DNA of 32,942 bases, taken from assembly GCF_029254265.1 (NCBI RefSeq), contig NZ_JAQWXX010000086.1, forward strand, positions 1-32,942, read 5' to 3'. The first letter of the stretch is position 1. Each line of letters opens with the position of its first letter. The position numbers and the translations under genes are program-made. Source of the DNA: Algoriphagus sp. Lineage in GTDB: Bacteria > Bacteroidota > Bacteroidia > Cytophagales > Cyclobacteriaceae. Below, one piece after another: positions 1-8,539 of this stretch. The notes beneath the pieces are model-generated. The model saw only the letters and a program-made list of their open reading frames with translations, was not told the origin of the DNA and did not search any database.

Positions 1-125
1 TCCAAGAGGCATCGAGCCCCTTGGAAGTTTACCCAAGAGAAGAACCTCTGGCTCATAATTGCCCGATGGAATTAAATAAATGTTGAACCAAACGGTCAAC
101 GCTATTTAGGGAAGTACACAATCTC

Positions 126-1076
126 CTATTCTCTAATCTCTCTTTCTCTATTCTCCATTTTCCCAATCTTTTCCTTCACCAATCGATACCGTTCAAATAG
201 CTGAGTTTTTTCCTCCTCAGAATAAGCATAAAGTGGTAAAGCCAAATTTCCCTCGCAAAGTCCTTCAAAACTCATCGCAGCTTTCAGTCCTTTCAGATAG
301 CTTGAGGAATAATTCTCATTTTGGTAGAGTTGCTCACTCAAATAAAGAATAACTTCTTGTAATTCTTTAACTCGATCCTTTTCGCCTTTTTTGAAAGCTT
401 CAAACAGTCCCACATATAGCTTTGGAAAAAGATTTGCTCCTCCTGTGACTCCTCCGTTTCCTCCCATCTTAAGTGTATCCGCAAGGATTTCCTCCGGACC
501 AACCAGCACTGAAAATTCAGAAAAGGACTTTAATGCTTCCAGATAGGCTTGGAATGTATAGGGGTCACCCGAACTGTCTTTGATCCCGATGATATTGGGG
601 TGATTTGCAAGCTTGGCAGCAGTGTCAGGTGAAATATGCTTGTGCGTATTGCCCGGCATATTGTAGAGAAAAAGTGGTAATTCGACCAAATCGGCTAGTT
701 TTTCATAATAATTCACCAATTCTTGCTGGCCAATATTCATGTAAAAAGGCGTGGTGGCTACAAGCGCATCTGCTCCTGAATCTTTGGCGATTTTAGCCAA
801 GTTCAAGCTTTCTTCAAAAGCGCAATCTGTAATTCCTACTAAAACTGGAATTCTGCCTGCCACGAGTTTCGTTGTCTCTTCAATTAATTCCACTTTGGTT
901 TCTCTCCTTAAACTCGCAAATTCTCCTGTAGTACCTAAGATAAAAACACCGTGAACTCCTCCTGAAATCACATGATTTAGCAGCTTTTTGAGACTTTCTT
1001 TATCCAAGGATAAATCCGAATTCAGAGGAGTGATAAGTGGCGGGATGATTCCTTTGAGCGGACGAGTGTTTGTCAT
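126..1076 (-). CDS. DapA/NanA-family aldolase (dihydrodipicolinate synthase / N-acetylneuraminate lyase superfamily)
   Basis: A 316-residue class I Schiff-base aldolase with the full-length TIM-barrel pattern of the family. Visible are the GTTGE pyruvate-carboxylate loop (residues 48-52), the catalytic Tyr138 in LYNMPGN and the Schiff-base Lys166 in IIGIKDSSGD. Members split or condense pyruvate-type 2-keto acids in the cytoplasm. The sequence alone does not separate DapA, sialic acid lyase and 2-keto-3-deoxy-sugar aldolase. The neighbouring sialidase-like protein and sugar-esterase favour a catabolic lyase for a sialic-acid-like or keto-deoxy sugar rather than lysine synthesis. Its ATG (1074-1076) directly abuts the stop of the upstream sialidase-like gene (1077-1079), so the two are probably translationally coupled as the last genes of the operon. 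Family is certain, substrate is inferred. Confidence 0.9.
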   Translation of the reverse strand: MTNTRPLKGIIPPLITPLNSDLSLDKESLKKLLNHVISGGVHGVFILGTTGEFASLRRETKVELIEETTKLVAGRIPVLVGITDCAFEESLNLAKIAKDSGADALVATTPFYMNIGQQELVNYYEKLADLVELPLFLYNMPGNTHKHISPDTAAKLANHPNIIGIKDSSGDPYTFQAYLEALKSFSEFSVLVGPEEILADTLKMGGNGGVTGGANLFPKLYVGLFEAFKKGEKDRVKELQEVILYLSEQLYQNENYSSSYLKGLKAAMSFEGLCEGNLALPLYAYSEEEKTQLFERYRLVKEKIGKMENREREIRE

Positions 1077-2087
1077 TTATTCTGAGATTTGTAAGGAGAT
1101 GTATTTGATTTTCTTCCGATTGTAGGTGTAAGTCAAGTGAATCGTTCCATCTTTTGCTTGAATAATCGCCGGATAGCTGAATTCTCCCGAGGATTGATTT
1201 TCCAAAACCAATAATTCCTTCCAAGTAATTCCATCTTCCGAACCCATCAGGGAAAGTTTATTACGTCCCTTTGTCAAAGGATTACAAACCAAAAGATGAT
1301 ATCCCGATTTTAGGGTGATTCCGTCTATTCCCGAGTTATTGTTGATCAGCGAACTTCCCTGCATTCGGGACCAAGTTTCTCCTTGATCTTCTGACCAGTT
1401 GACGCCTACTTTTCCTTCTTGGGTTCTGGAGAGTAGTTGAATTTTCCCGTCGGGATGAAAAAGAGCTGTCGGTTGAATGGCATTGAAACTTCCATTGGCA
1501 ATTTCGATTTTCTTCCAGTTTTCAAGATTTGCATCACTCTTCTCGACGTGAATGGTCCATGCCTTATCAGTTTCAAAACTGGAAGGGTGGAGAATTTCGC
1601 CATTTGGAAGGATTACCGATTTATTCTTAATCGGACCCAAAAATCCTTCTTCCAATTTTACTTCTGAGGACCAGGTTTTGCCTTGATCCGAAGAGGTTTT
1701 ATATGCTCCCCACCATTCTCGAGGGCTTGGGCCAATTTTATAAAATAGAGTGAGTTGGTCAGGTTTATTCTGAAATAAAATAGGATTCCAAGTTGGGTAG
1801 CGTAGATTTTCATCTACAACTCCATCGGCAACCATTTCGGGTGCAGACCATTTTCCATTCGAAAGGCGAGCCGTGTAGATGCTCACATCAGGATTTCTTT
1901 CTCGTGTTCCCCCAAACCAAGCTGCCAAAATCCCGTCATTTGTTTCAACCAAAGTAGAAGCATGGCACTCGGGAAAAGGAGCAGAATCATAGATAAATTC
2001 TGAGCGAAGAATTTTGATTTCCAAAGGATTTTTCTCCTGAAAAAAACTTCCAAGGAAAAACAATAAGAGAATAAGAATAGATTTCAT
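1077..2087 (-). CDS. BNR-repeat sialidase-like exported protein (predicted neuraminidase type, no RIP motif)
   Basis: A 336-residue six-bladed-propeller candidate with a hydrophobic N-terminal export segment (residues 1-16). Three Asp boxes are visible: SSDQGKTW (132-139), SEDQGETW (232-239) and SEDGITW (283-289). The N-terminal FPECHASTLVETNDG followed by AAWFGGTRE matches the BNR_2/COG4692-type predicted neuraminidase group. It lacks the YRIP motif that places the first catalytic Arg in GH33 enzymes, and which the other sialidase in this window (7326-8480) has. True sialidase activity is therefore uncertain; a glycoside hydrolase or lyase on another acidic sugar is possible. It is the middle gene of a three-gene operon, 66 nt after the esterase and with no gap before the aldolase. 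Confidence 0.8.
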   Translation of the reverse strand: MKSILILLLFFLGSFFQEKNPLEIKILRSEFIYDSAPFPECHASTLVETNDGILAAWFGGTRERNPDVSIYTARLSNGKWSAPEMVADGVVDENLRYPTWNPILFQNKPDQLTLFYKIGPSPREWWGAYKTSSDQGKTWSSEVKLEEGFLGPIKNKSVILPNGEILHPSSFETDKAWTIHVEKSDANLENWKKIEIANGSFNAIQPTALFHPDGKIQLLSRTQEGKVGVNWSEDQGETWSRMQGSSLINNNSGIDGITLKSGYHLLVCNPLTKGRNKLSLMGSEDGITWKELLVLENQSSGEFSYPAIIQAKDGTIHLTYTYNRKKIKYISLQISE

Positions 2088-2153
2088 TTAGCTGTGGTTT
2101 CGGGATTTTAGGATAAATTTTACTAAAAACTGGTCTGTGCTCACCTGCTTCAA

Positions 2154-3344
2154 TCAAAGATTTTTCTTCACAAACTCCAAAAAAATCTCCCAATCCGTCC
2201 AAGTTAAATCATGCTGACCTTCACGGATATGGTAGCCGACGGCATCCTGATGGATTGGTGTGGTGACTGCTTCAAATTCATCGGGGAATCGAATTTCTTT
2301 ACCATAGATCTGTGAATAAACCCGACTTCCAAGTTTGATTCCCAAAAACTCACCCTTGGGATCTGCCCATTGATCACCTTTGGCGCTGGAATAATACAGG
2401 GCTCGCGGGGCAATCAAGCCAGGAAGCATATGCTGATCAATTGGAAGAGACTCTTCTTTATCGTGGTACTTTCTGAAATTATCCGCAAACCAATAAGGGA
2501 ATCGGGTATTGATAGCTTCGACGGTTTCACCGAATTTCCTGCGGGAAATAGCGGCTCCGCCACATCCAGATTCATTGGCATAGGTAATTGCCCATCTGGG
2601 ATCATTGGCTGAAGTCCAAAGGGCGGCTTTTCCGGTACGAGAATGGCCTACTAGGACGGACTTTTCACTTTCGATTTTCGAGTGTTGCGCAAAATAATCC
2701 ATTGCGCGCATTGCGCCACAACCCCAAGCGCCGTAGGCTTTCATTCCATTCCCTTTGCCGATTTGCTCGGGGTAAAGTGTTGAAATGATTCCATTTTGAT
2801 AAGAATCTGTTAAATCAGGAGCCACCGTTTCGGCATGAAAGGAAGCAGTTGCATAACCTCGCTTGATTAGTTCGGGCACTGGCCAAAATGCCTCCTCCAC
2901 TAACTTTCCATCGGGATAAGCAGGTAAATAATTAATGAGTAAAACTATGGGAGTTGGAGCTTTTTGATCCTTGGGGAGGAAAAGGTTGACACGCATGGTA
3001 TGGGATTTTCCATTTCTGGAAACTGTAATATTTACTTCTTCAAGATTCGCTAAATCCGGATAAGGGTTGGTTTTTTCGGAAACCAGTTCAAAAGAAATTT
3101 CATCAAAATCTTTGGGTAGTATACCATAGACTTCGCTCTCAAATAAATTGAAAATCTCCGGTCTCCTTATTTTTTCCCAGTCTTCTATATTCTCTATGAT
3201 TAATCCCTTTTCACTAACAAAAGGATCAGGAAGTATCAAAGCTGGGACTTTGGTTTCGTCGTAATTTGCTTGGTTTTGAGCTTGAAGATTCATCGGGAGT
3301 TGAATAAAAATGAAGGCAATTGAGGTTGCGATTAAAGATTTCAT
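2154..3344 (-). CDS. CE15-like glucuronoyl esterase (alpha/beta hydrolase), secreted
   Basis: A 396-residue alpha/beta hydrolase with a signal peptide (cleavage likely after LQA, residue 22). The nucleophile elbow GHSRTGK puts catalytic Ser235 in the context typical of carbohydrate esterase family 15. The following NESGCGGAA (Glu258) and the C-terminal EGQHDLTW (His378) match the acid and base of that family. CE15 enzymes cleave esters of 4-O-methyl-glucuronate or related uronates in the periplasm or outside the cell. First gene of an operon with the sialidase-like protein and the aldolase. The ATG follows an AT-rich leader (CAAATTATAAACAG) that is shared with the sulfatase gene at 10345. Acetylxylan esterase would be the main alternative call. 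Confidence 0.8.
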   Translation of the reverse strand: MKSLIATSIAFIFIQLPMNLQAQNQANYDETKVPALILPDPFVSEKGLIIENIEDWEKIRRPEIFNLFESEVYGILPKDFDEISFELVSEKTNPYPDLANLEEVNITVSRNGKSHTMRVNLFLPKDQKAPTPIVLLINYLPAYPDGKLVEEAFWPVPELIKRGYATASFHAETVAPDLTDSYQNGIISTLYPEQIGKGNGMKAYGAWGCGAMRAMDYFAQHSKIESEKSVLVGHSRTGKAALWTSANDPRWAITYANESGCGGAAISRRKFGETVEAINTRFPYWFADNFRKYHDKEESLPIDQHMLPGLIAPRALYYSSAKGDQWADPKGEFLGIKLGSRVYSQIYGKEIRFPDEFEAVTTPIHQDAVGYHIREGQHDLTWTDWEIFLEFVKKNL

Positions 3345-3369
3345 CTGTTTATAATTTGATTTTTATAGG

Positions 3370-3393
3370 TCCTCCCGATAGCTATCGGGAGGA
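3370..3393. repeat. REP-like perfect palindrome (CCCGATAGCTATCGGG core)
   Basis: A perfect 24-nt palindrome with core CCCGATAGCTATCGGG. It sits exactly where the paralogous leader at 10372 has only four unrelated bases, so it looks like an inserted element. A copy with three mismatches is at 28711-28734. Confidence 0.75.
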
Positions 3394-3409
3394 ATCTCGC
3401 TTGGTTGTC

Positions 3410-3423
3410 CCGAAAGCTTTCGG
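3410..3423. repeat. REP-like palindrome (CCGAAAGCTTTCGG)
   Basis: A perfect 14-nt palindrome inside the esterase leader, absent from the sulfatase leader. A half-site relative (CCCGAAAGCT) occurs near 23095. Confidence 0.6.
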
Positions 3424-3465
3424 CAAAACCCTCTGTGTGTCGAATACGACATGCTCGATTTCATG

Positions 3466-3696
3466 TGAGTAAATGTTGAGCTGTGCCGCTACCTAGAGTC
3501 GGAAAACATAATACTGAATTATTCATAGCTAGGGGTTAAAAGGGTAATCTTTTAAAAGATAGGGATTTAGCTTTTGCGTGCAAAGTCCATTTTGATGAGA
3601 ATGTTGGAAAATGATTTTTCATAGGAAAGCAGAATCATAAATGGAATTGAAAATCCTTTGTGATAGTTTAGTGAAGATTAAACTCAAGCCAAACCC
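3466..3696. other. Intergenic region between divergent operons
   Basis: About 230 nt without a coding signature between the esterase leader and the plus-strand oxidoreductase. It should hold the oxidoreductase promoter, but I cannot point to a clear consensus. Confidence 0.4.
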
Positions 3697-4728
3697 ATGG
3701 AAATAGGAATAGATAGCTTTGCTGCCGCAGCTCCAGCTGGATCGGATAGCCAAACTGAAAACCGCAGGAAATCTTTGACCGAACTCATTGATCGCATTGT
3801 CTATGCAGATGAGATGGGTTTGGATGTCTTTGGAATTGGTGAGCATCACCGAAAAGAATTTTTGGATTCCGCTAATACAATCATTTTGGCAGCAGCGGCG
3901 GCTCGAACTTCTAGAATTAAGCTCACCTCTGCAGTAACTGTCTTGAGTGCGGCGGATCCTGTTCGGGTTTTTCAGGAGTTTGCCACGCTTGATTTGATTT
4001 CAAATGGTCGGGCTGAAATCGTAGCAGGAAGAGGTTCATTTACGGAAGCTTTTCCACTTTTTGGCTTGAGATTGAATGATTATGATGCGCTCTTTTCCGA
4101 AAAACTGGAGTTGCTATTGAAGATCCGAGATGAGGAAATCATCACTTGGAAAGGTCAATTCCGTGCGCCATTAAATCAGCAAGCCATCTATCCAAGACCT
4201 TTGCAAGAATCGCTTCCAATTTGGCAGGGAGTGGGAGGGACGCCGGCCTCTTTCGTGCGGGCTGGGATGCTTGGCTTACCGCTGGTGGTCGCCGTGATTG
4301 GTGGGGAGACGCATAGATTCCGGCCATTGGTTGATCTGTATCGTCAGGCTGGAGCCAAAGCCGGACATGCCCCAGAAAAACTGAAAGTAGGCTTGCATTC
4401 CCTAGGCTATGTCGCTGAATCTGATGAAAAGGCAGTGGAAGAATATTATCCAGGTTATGCGGAGACTTTTACCAGAATCGGTAAAGAGCGAGGTTGGCCG
4501 CCTGTCACTAGAAATCACTTTAATGCACAAACAGGTCCATTTGGAGCTTTAGTGGTTGGTGGCCCGGAAGAAGTAGCGGAAAAAATCCTACGACATAGCG
4601 AGGCGCTTGGCGGGATTGATCGGTTCAGTTTCCAGATGGATAATGCCAATCTGAGCCATGAACAATTGAAAAACGCAATTGAATTAATTGGAAAAGAAGT
4701 GATCCCTCAAGTCAGAAAGCTAAAGTGA
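3697..4728 (+). CDS. LLM-class flavin-dependent oxidoreductase (luciferase-like monooxygenase)
   Basis: A 343-residue protein with the bacterial-luciferase TIM-barrel pattern. It shows FGIGEHH near residue 47, the PVRVFQEFATLDLISNGRAE block near 90-108 that ends in the family's GR, the GRGSFTEAFPLFG segment, and IWQGVGG at about 175. These enzymes use FMNH2 or F420-like flavins in the cytoplasm. This subgroup often has no known substrate and is annotated only as LLM-class oxidoreductase. No export signal. It stands alone between divergent or convergent neighbours, so context gives no substrate. Full length and intact. Confidence 0.9.
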   Translation: MEIGIDSFAAAAPAGSDSQTENRRKSLTELIDRIVYADEMGLDVFGIGEHHRKEFLDSANTIILAAAAARTSRIKLTSAVTVLSAADPVRVFQEFATLDLISNGRAEIVAGRGSFTEAFPLFGLRLNDYDALFSEKLELLLKIRDEEIITWKGQFRAPLNQQAIYPRPLQESLPIWQGVGGTPASFVRAGMLGLPLVVAVIGGETHRFRPLVDLYRQAGAKAGHAPEKLKVGLHSLGYVAESDEKAVEEYYPGYAETFTRIGKERGWPPVTRNHFNAQTGPFGALVVGGPEEVAEKILRHSEALGGIDRFSFQMDNANLSHEQLKNAIELIGKEVIPQVRKLK

Positions 4729-4790
4729 GAAAGCTCAAAAAGGCATTTGACTTATGTCGTGCTTTGTGAATTTTCAAGCCATCAATTTAT

Positions 4791-4812
4791 CCGTGAGTGG
4801 AGACACTCACGG
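4791..4812. terminator. Inverted repeat with GAGA loop between convergent genes
   Basis: CCGTGAGTG, GAGA loop, CACTCACGG: a perfect 9-bp stem downstream of the oxidoreductase and before the convergent DoxX-like gene. It lacks a U-run, so it may be a repeat element rather than an intrinsic terminator. A degraded relative (GTGAGTG AATA CACTTAT) lies about 100 nt on, at roughly 4892-4909. Confidence 0.45.
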
Positions 4813-4917
4813 CGGCGGGGGTCTGAAAATGTAAGATGCTTCCGCCTCAATTTCTGCTATAGTTTGTGTCTTCCCAAACCATTTTTTCTGTGAGTGAATA
4901 CACTTATGTTGGCGAAG

Positions 4918-5343
4918 TTATTGGCTGATTGGATCAAGATTTAGTGATGGATTTGATTTCCATTCCTTCCAGATAAACATACCCAGAGAGATTAGCGCGA
5001 AATTCTTGATGATGTATTGTCCAACCAAAGTTGGGGTAAACCAAGTCTGCCAGGTAGCATCAGGCAAAATCAAGACTGGTAAAAAGGTGGTGACCATATG
5101 AAAAATCAGCAAGTAAAAAGCATATTTCGTGAGCTTTGGAAATAACCAAATTGCTCCAATAAAGCATTCAAACAGACCAAACCCTAAACAGAAAACCTGA
5201 AAGTCAATTGGGTTTCCAAATGTCTCAGTGAAGAGATTTTGAACCAAAGTTTCGGCAGGAGAAATTCCGATAACTTTCAAAAAACCAAACCAGAAATAGA
5301 TAATAAATAAAGAGATTCGGCCAAATAGGTTTGTATTTTTCAT
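4918..5343 (-). CDS. DoxX/YkgB-like small integral membrane protein
   Basis: A 141-residue protein from the ATG at 5341-5343. A longer reading frame begins with TTG upstream, but its first 16 codons look like leader. About four hydrophobic helices are visible: ISLFIIYFWFGFLKVIG; VFCLGFGLFECFIGAIWLF; YAFYLLIFHMVTTFLPVLIL; and IIKNFALISLGMFIWKEW. This matches the size and pattern of DoxX-like and DUF417 (YkgB) quinone-side membrane proteins. The function is unassigned. Assignment to DoxX versus DUF417 is uncertain. Confidence 0.7.
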   Translation of the reverse strand: MKNTNLFGRISLFIIYFWFGFLKVIGISPAETLVQNLFTETFGNPIDFQVFCLGFGLFECFIGAIWLFPKLTKYAFYLLIFHMVTTFLPVLILPDATWQTWFTPTLVGQYIIKNFALISLGMFIWKEWKSNPSLNLDPISQ

Positions 5344-5427
5344 GGGTGTATTGTTTAGAATATCGGAACCTAAACTTTCCCAAAGGGTCAAACAATGATA
5401 AAAATCAGCTTATGGATTTTTCTAAGA

Positions 5428-7209
5428 TTAATTATTGTATCTATTCAGGGAAGGGGCCGTAACAAACACATCTGTTTTTCTAAATCTTAGGTTTTGGCGA
5501 AAGCTAAATGAGAACTTTGAGTCACCTGATTCATCATTTGGGATATAAGTAGCCTTTAGTTCCATAGTTCCAAAAATCAGGTTTTCATTTCTAATTCGCA
5601 TTCCAGCGCTAATTCCTGTGTAAATGTTATTTTTTTCTTCACAAGTACTACACTTCATCATAGCCCAATTAACTGCAGTAAAGGGGGCAATTCGGAATCC
5701 AATGATTGACCAGGGGGTAAAAACTATTGTTTGTAGTCCTAAAGAATTTCGCTTTGAAGCATCTAATTCTTCAACTCTTAAACCTGGGATAATTGATGAA
5801 TCTATTTGTAGCCAGTCGTTTGCAAAAACATTAAAAAGTTGAGTGTAGTTAAGCATTGCCGAATTCCTAATCTTGAATCTTCCAATAGTGAATACTTTTG
5901 TGGCATATGAAATATTGGAAGTAAATACTGCATCTTCCAGACTCGAATTTCTGAAGTAGCTTGAGACATTGAATTCAAGGTCATAAAAACTACCCGAGCT
6001 GAACGCTCCGTTATACTCGAGTTTAATTGCCGCATAAGGCCTTTGAGTTCTTAATTGTCTGACTAATCCAAAAGTTGGAGTAATTGAATAACCATAGGGG
6101 ACATCTTCAGTTCTACCAAACCCAAATACATACTGTGTTTTGAAAAAATCTCTTTTATAGAATGTCATGGCAGCCAAAACACCACTTGCGTTATTATAAA
6201 TTCTATTCCGTATTAATCCTTCTAAATCTGGTTGTCTGGAATAATATCCATCAAAAACCCTAAGCGCCAAAAAAGCTCTATTTCGATCCTGAATTTTTTT
6301 CTTTGCGCCAAAGTTATATCCCGCCCAAAGGTCCACTAAGTTGTAAGAATAATCGAGGAAAGATGAGTCTGGTCTTGAGTAGACGTTTCTCGACCAATTT
6401 TTGCTCAGTTGGACTCCTCCTGCCATTCTGGAATATGGAGATACTAATTGCCTGTCTATTATAATACCTGTGGCATATTCTGTCTCATCTCCGTAGCTAA
6501 ATCCAGAATTTAATTGAGTGTAAAAGAACTCCAAATCGGCAAAACTTCCCAAAAAACTACTCTTTTTGAAGGATGCTCCAAAGCCGGTTTTTGGTTTTCT
6601 GTCTTGATCAAAGAGGAAATTGAATTCAATTCTTTGTGCTCTACCGTCTAAATTGGCATCATACAGATTGAATTTGGGAGCTGAAGGGAAACTTCCGCCA
6701 GCAGATAGACCTATACTAAAAACATCTCTGGTAACAATTGTGACATCCACAGAATCAGAATTGTCTATTGGGGTTATGACAAATCTTGATTCCAAAATAA
6801 AATCTTTATTCCGCAAGAATCTTTCATTGTCTCCAAGTTTGTATGGGTTTAGCAAATCATTTGGATGAATGAACAAATGCTGCCGGATAGTTTTTTCACG
6901 TGTATTGGTATGAAGTTTATTTGCTGCCCGTCCAATTTTCTGTGTAATGGCCTTATCATTGCCATAAATTGATTTTTCGAACCCAATACTTTCTATATAA
7001 ATATTACGGATAATTTTCCCTTCAAAAGGCAGGAATCTGTCTTCACTATTTTCGACTAAAACACTATCTCCTCCAGTTCTTGTGATTAATTTAAGCCCTT
7101 CTCCTAGCGCTTTTTGGGTAATAGAAATCTTAGTGCTATCCTTTTGGTTTTGGGAATAGCATTGGATCGAAAAAAGAATTGAAACAATAAATAATATGAG
7201 CTTTCTCAC
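5428..7209 (-). CDS. Outer-membrane beta-barrel protein, possibly POTRA plus barrel (BamA/TamA-like)
   Basis: A 593-residue exported protein. The start is GTG (7207-7209), giving MRKLILFIVSILFSIQCYSQ as signal peptide. A predicted periplasmic part (about 60-165) contains a POTRA-like stretch (IIRNIYIESIGFE, and VDVTIVTRDVFSIG near 150-170). The rest alternates amphipathic strands with aromatic girdles and polar loops, as in an outer-membrane barrel, and ends RFRKTDVFVTAPSLNRYNN without a canonical terminal Phe. A BamA or TamA family homologue is plausible but it may be a Bacteroidetes-specific barrel. Monocistronic in appearance; neighbours on both sides are separated by more than 80 nt. Confidence 0.7.
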   Translation of the reverse strand: MRKLILFIVSILFSIQCYSQNQKDSTKISITQKALGEGLKLITRTGGDSVLVENSEDRFLPFEGKIIRNIYIESIGFEKSIYGNDKAITQKIGRAANKLHTNTREKTIRQHLFIHPNDLLNPYKLGDNERFLRNKDFILESRFVITPIDNSDSVDVTIVTRDVFSIGLSAGGSFPSAPKFNLYDANLDGRAQRIEFNFLFDQDRKPKTGFGASFKKSSFLGSFADLEFFYTQLNSGFSYGDETEYATGIIIDRQLVSPYSRMAGGVQLSKNWSRNVYSRPDSSFLDYSYNLVDLWAGYNFGAKKKIQDRNRAFLALRVFDGYYSRQPDLEGLIRNRIYNNASGVLAAMTFYKRDFFKTQYVFGFGRTEDVPYGYSITPTFGLVRQLRTQRPYAAIKLEYNGAFSSGSFYDLEFNVSSYFRNSSLEDAVFTSNISYATKVFTIGRFKIRNSAMLNYTQLFNVFANDWLQIDSSIIPGLRVEELDASKRNSLGLQTIVFTPWSIIGFRIAPFTAVNWAMMKCSTCEEKNNIYTGISAGMRIRNENLIFGTMELKATYIPNDESGDSKFSFSFRQNLRFRKTDVFVTAPSLNRYNN

Positions 7210-7325
7210 CGAATCTCAGTTCTGTAAGCGTTGAATTCCCGACTTTAAAGTAACCTGAATAGAAAGGTTGAAGCAATCCTTAGTTTTTTAAATAGGAGTC
7301 AACCGTTTCGATTACCGTATTGAAA

Positions 7326-8480
7326 TTAAATTTGAATAACCTTGAATACTATTTCTGTGTAATTATTTTTCTCATAAAGTATCCCAATCGTATGGTCTTT
7401 AAGAATAACCAAATCACTGTAGGCTGTATATGAAGACTTCTCAGGGTTTTCGATTCCGTCTATCAAGATGGCTTCTGACCAAGTCTCTCCCTGGTCAAAA
7501 CTTAACTTCACGCTAAGATTATTTCTGTTTTGTGTGTCAGCATTGTTGGAGTGAGCAAGAATAAATTGCCCTTTTGAATCTGTAAAGGATATTATAGACC
7601 CCTGACATACAGGGTCAATTAGACTCGGTTCGAAGTATTGTTTGTCCCAAGTAGCTCCACCATCACTGGAAAAGGCCAAAATTCGTTGGCGAATATCTCC
7701 ACGCTGGTTGCGAATACTCATGATCATTTGGTTATTCGGAAGTTCGGTAGCTATGGCCTCATTTGATCCGGGAAATTGGATTGATTCCGAAATTTTAAAG
7801 GTCTTGCCATGATCATCCGAATAGAAACCATGGGCTTGATATTCCATAAAATCATCCTTTGGATCGCCTTGGGAGTGATTGGCTGCTACATAGATTCTAC
7901 CTTTGTATTTTCCTTTTTGAAACTGAAACGCATGTCCAGGTGTGTTGGCATAGTGCCTCCAATCTTCAGGATAGTTATAGTTGGGATTGAAAGTAGGATT
8001 ATTTGGACGGTGAACTTGAGAAGTGATATTTACAGGTTTTTCCCAACTTTCTCCCAAATCCAAAGATCGAATCATACATACTTCTCGAACTCCCCGATTC
8101 ATGCGGATGTCGTACTCGTGATTATTACCAGAATTATAAAAAAGATAAACCACTCCTTTCGGATATTCTGGATCAAATAAATCTACAACTGGTGCTGGGT
8201 TTCCTGCCTGAAGGGAATCAAAATCAACCAGGGTTTTTAAAGAAGACCAAGTTTTGCCTTGATCTGTACTTCTTTTCATGACCAAATTGATATCTCCAAA
8301 ATCGTCGTATCCATTCACTCTTCCTTCGGCAAAAGCTAAGATCTCCTGATTCGGCAGAGAGATTATAGCCGGAATTCGATAAATCGCGTGGCCTTCGTTT
8401 CCTCCTTTGAAAACCATGGTTTCTTGTGCGAAAAGTGACAAGGAGAAGAGGAAAAAGAGGAAAGAAAATAGATTTCGCAT
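7326..8480 (-). CDS. GH33 exo-alpha-sialidase, exported
   Basis: A 384-residue enzyme starting at the ATG at 8478-8480, which begins a clean signal peptide ending SLFAQE; the longer frame to 8531 starts at TTG and is not supported. Sialidase hallmarks: YRIP with the first catalytic Arg (Arg35), GYDDFGD holding the catalytic Asp, Glu241 in GSNEAIATEL, Arg257, and the likely nucleophile Tyr354 in YTAYSDL. Five Asp boxes are present: STDQGKTW, SLDLGESW, SDDHGKTF, SSDGGATW and SFDQGETW. It releases terminal sialic acid from glycoconjugates in the periplasm or at the surface. It probably belongs to the transcription unit led by the sulfatase. Confidence 0.9.
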   Translation of the reverse strand: MRNLFSFLFFLFSLSLFAQETMVFKGGNEGHAIYRIPAIISLPNQEILAFAEGRVNGYDDFGDINLVMKRSTDQGKTWSSLKTLVDFDSLQAGNPAPVVDLFDPEYPKGVVYLFYNSGNNHEYDIRMNRGVREVCMIRSLDLGESWEKPVNITSQVHRPNNPTFNPNYNYPEDWRHYANTPGHAFQFQKGKYKGRIYVAANHSQGDPKDDFMEYQAHGFYSDDHGKTFKISESIQFPGSNEAIATELPNNQMIMSIRNQRGDIRQRILAFSSDGGATWDKQYFEPSLIDPVCQGSIISFTDSKGQFILAHSNNADTQNRNNLSVKLSFDQGETWSEAILIDGIENPEKSSYTAYSDLVILKDHTIGILYEKNNYTEIVFKVIQI

Positions 8481-8539
8481 TTTTAGCGTTTTAAGTTTTC
8501 TAAAAATGCGGAAATGATCCGAAGGATGCAATTTTCGAA

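Larger units (their letters stand above)
3341..3465 (-). promoter_or_regulatory. Operon leader shared with the sulfatase gene, interrupted by REP-like palindromes
   Basis: The leader of the esterase operon. Its start-proximal 31 nt (3341-3371) and a distal 37 nt block (3429-3465, core GTGTGTCGAATACGACATGC) are identical to 10342-10372 and 10402-10438 upstream of the sulfatase. Between the blocks this copy carries two palindromes that the other lacks. The shared part probably holds the promoter or operator of both operons; no clear TAnnTTTG element was found, so the promoter itself is not located. Confidence 0.6.

Noticed and set aside
1..125. A possible tRNA or gene end at the window start (reverse-strand GGCTCGATGCC resembling a T arm; a CTCATAA loop-like string; a short open minus frame).
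   Set aside because: The T-loop lacks the TTCRA pattern and no anticodon or acceptor stem can be paired. The open frame has no start and too little length to identify.
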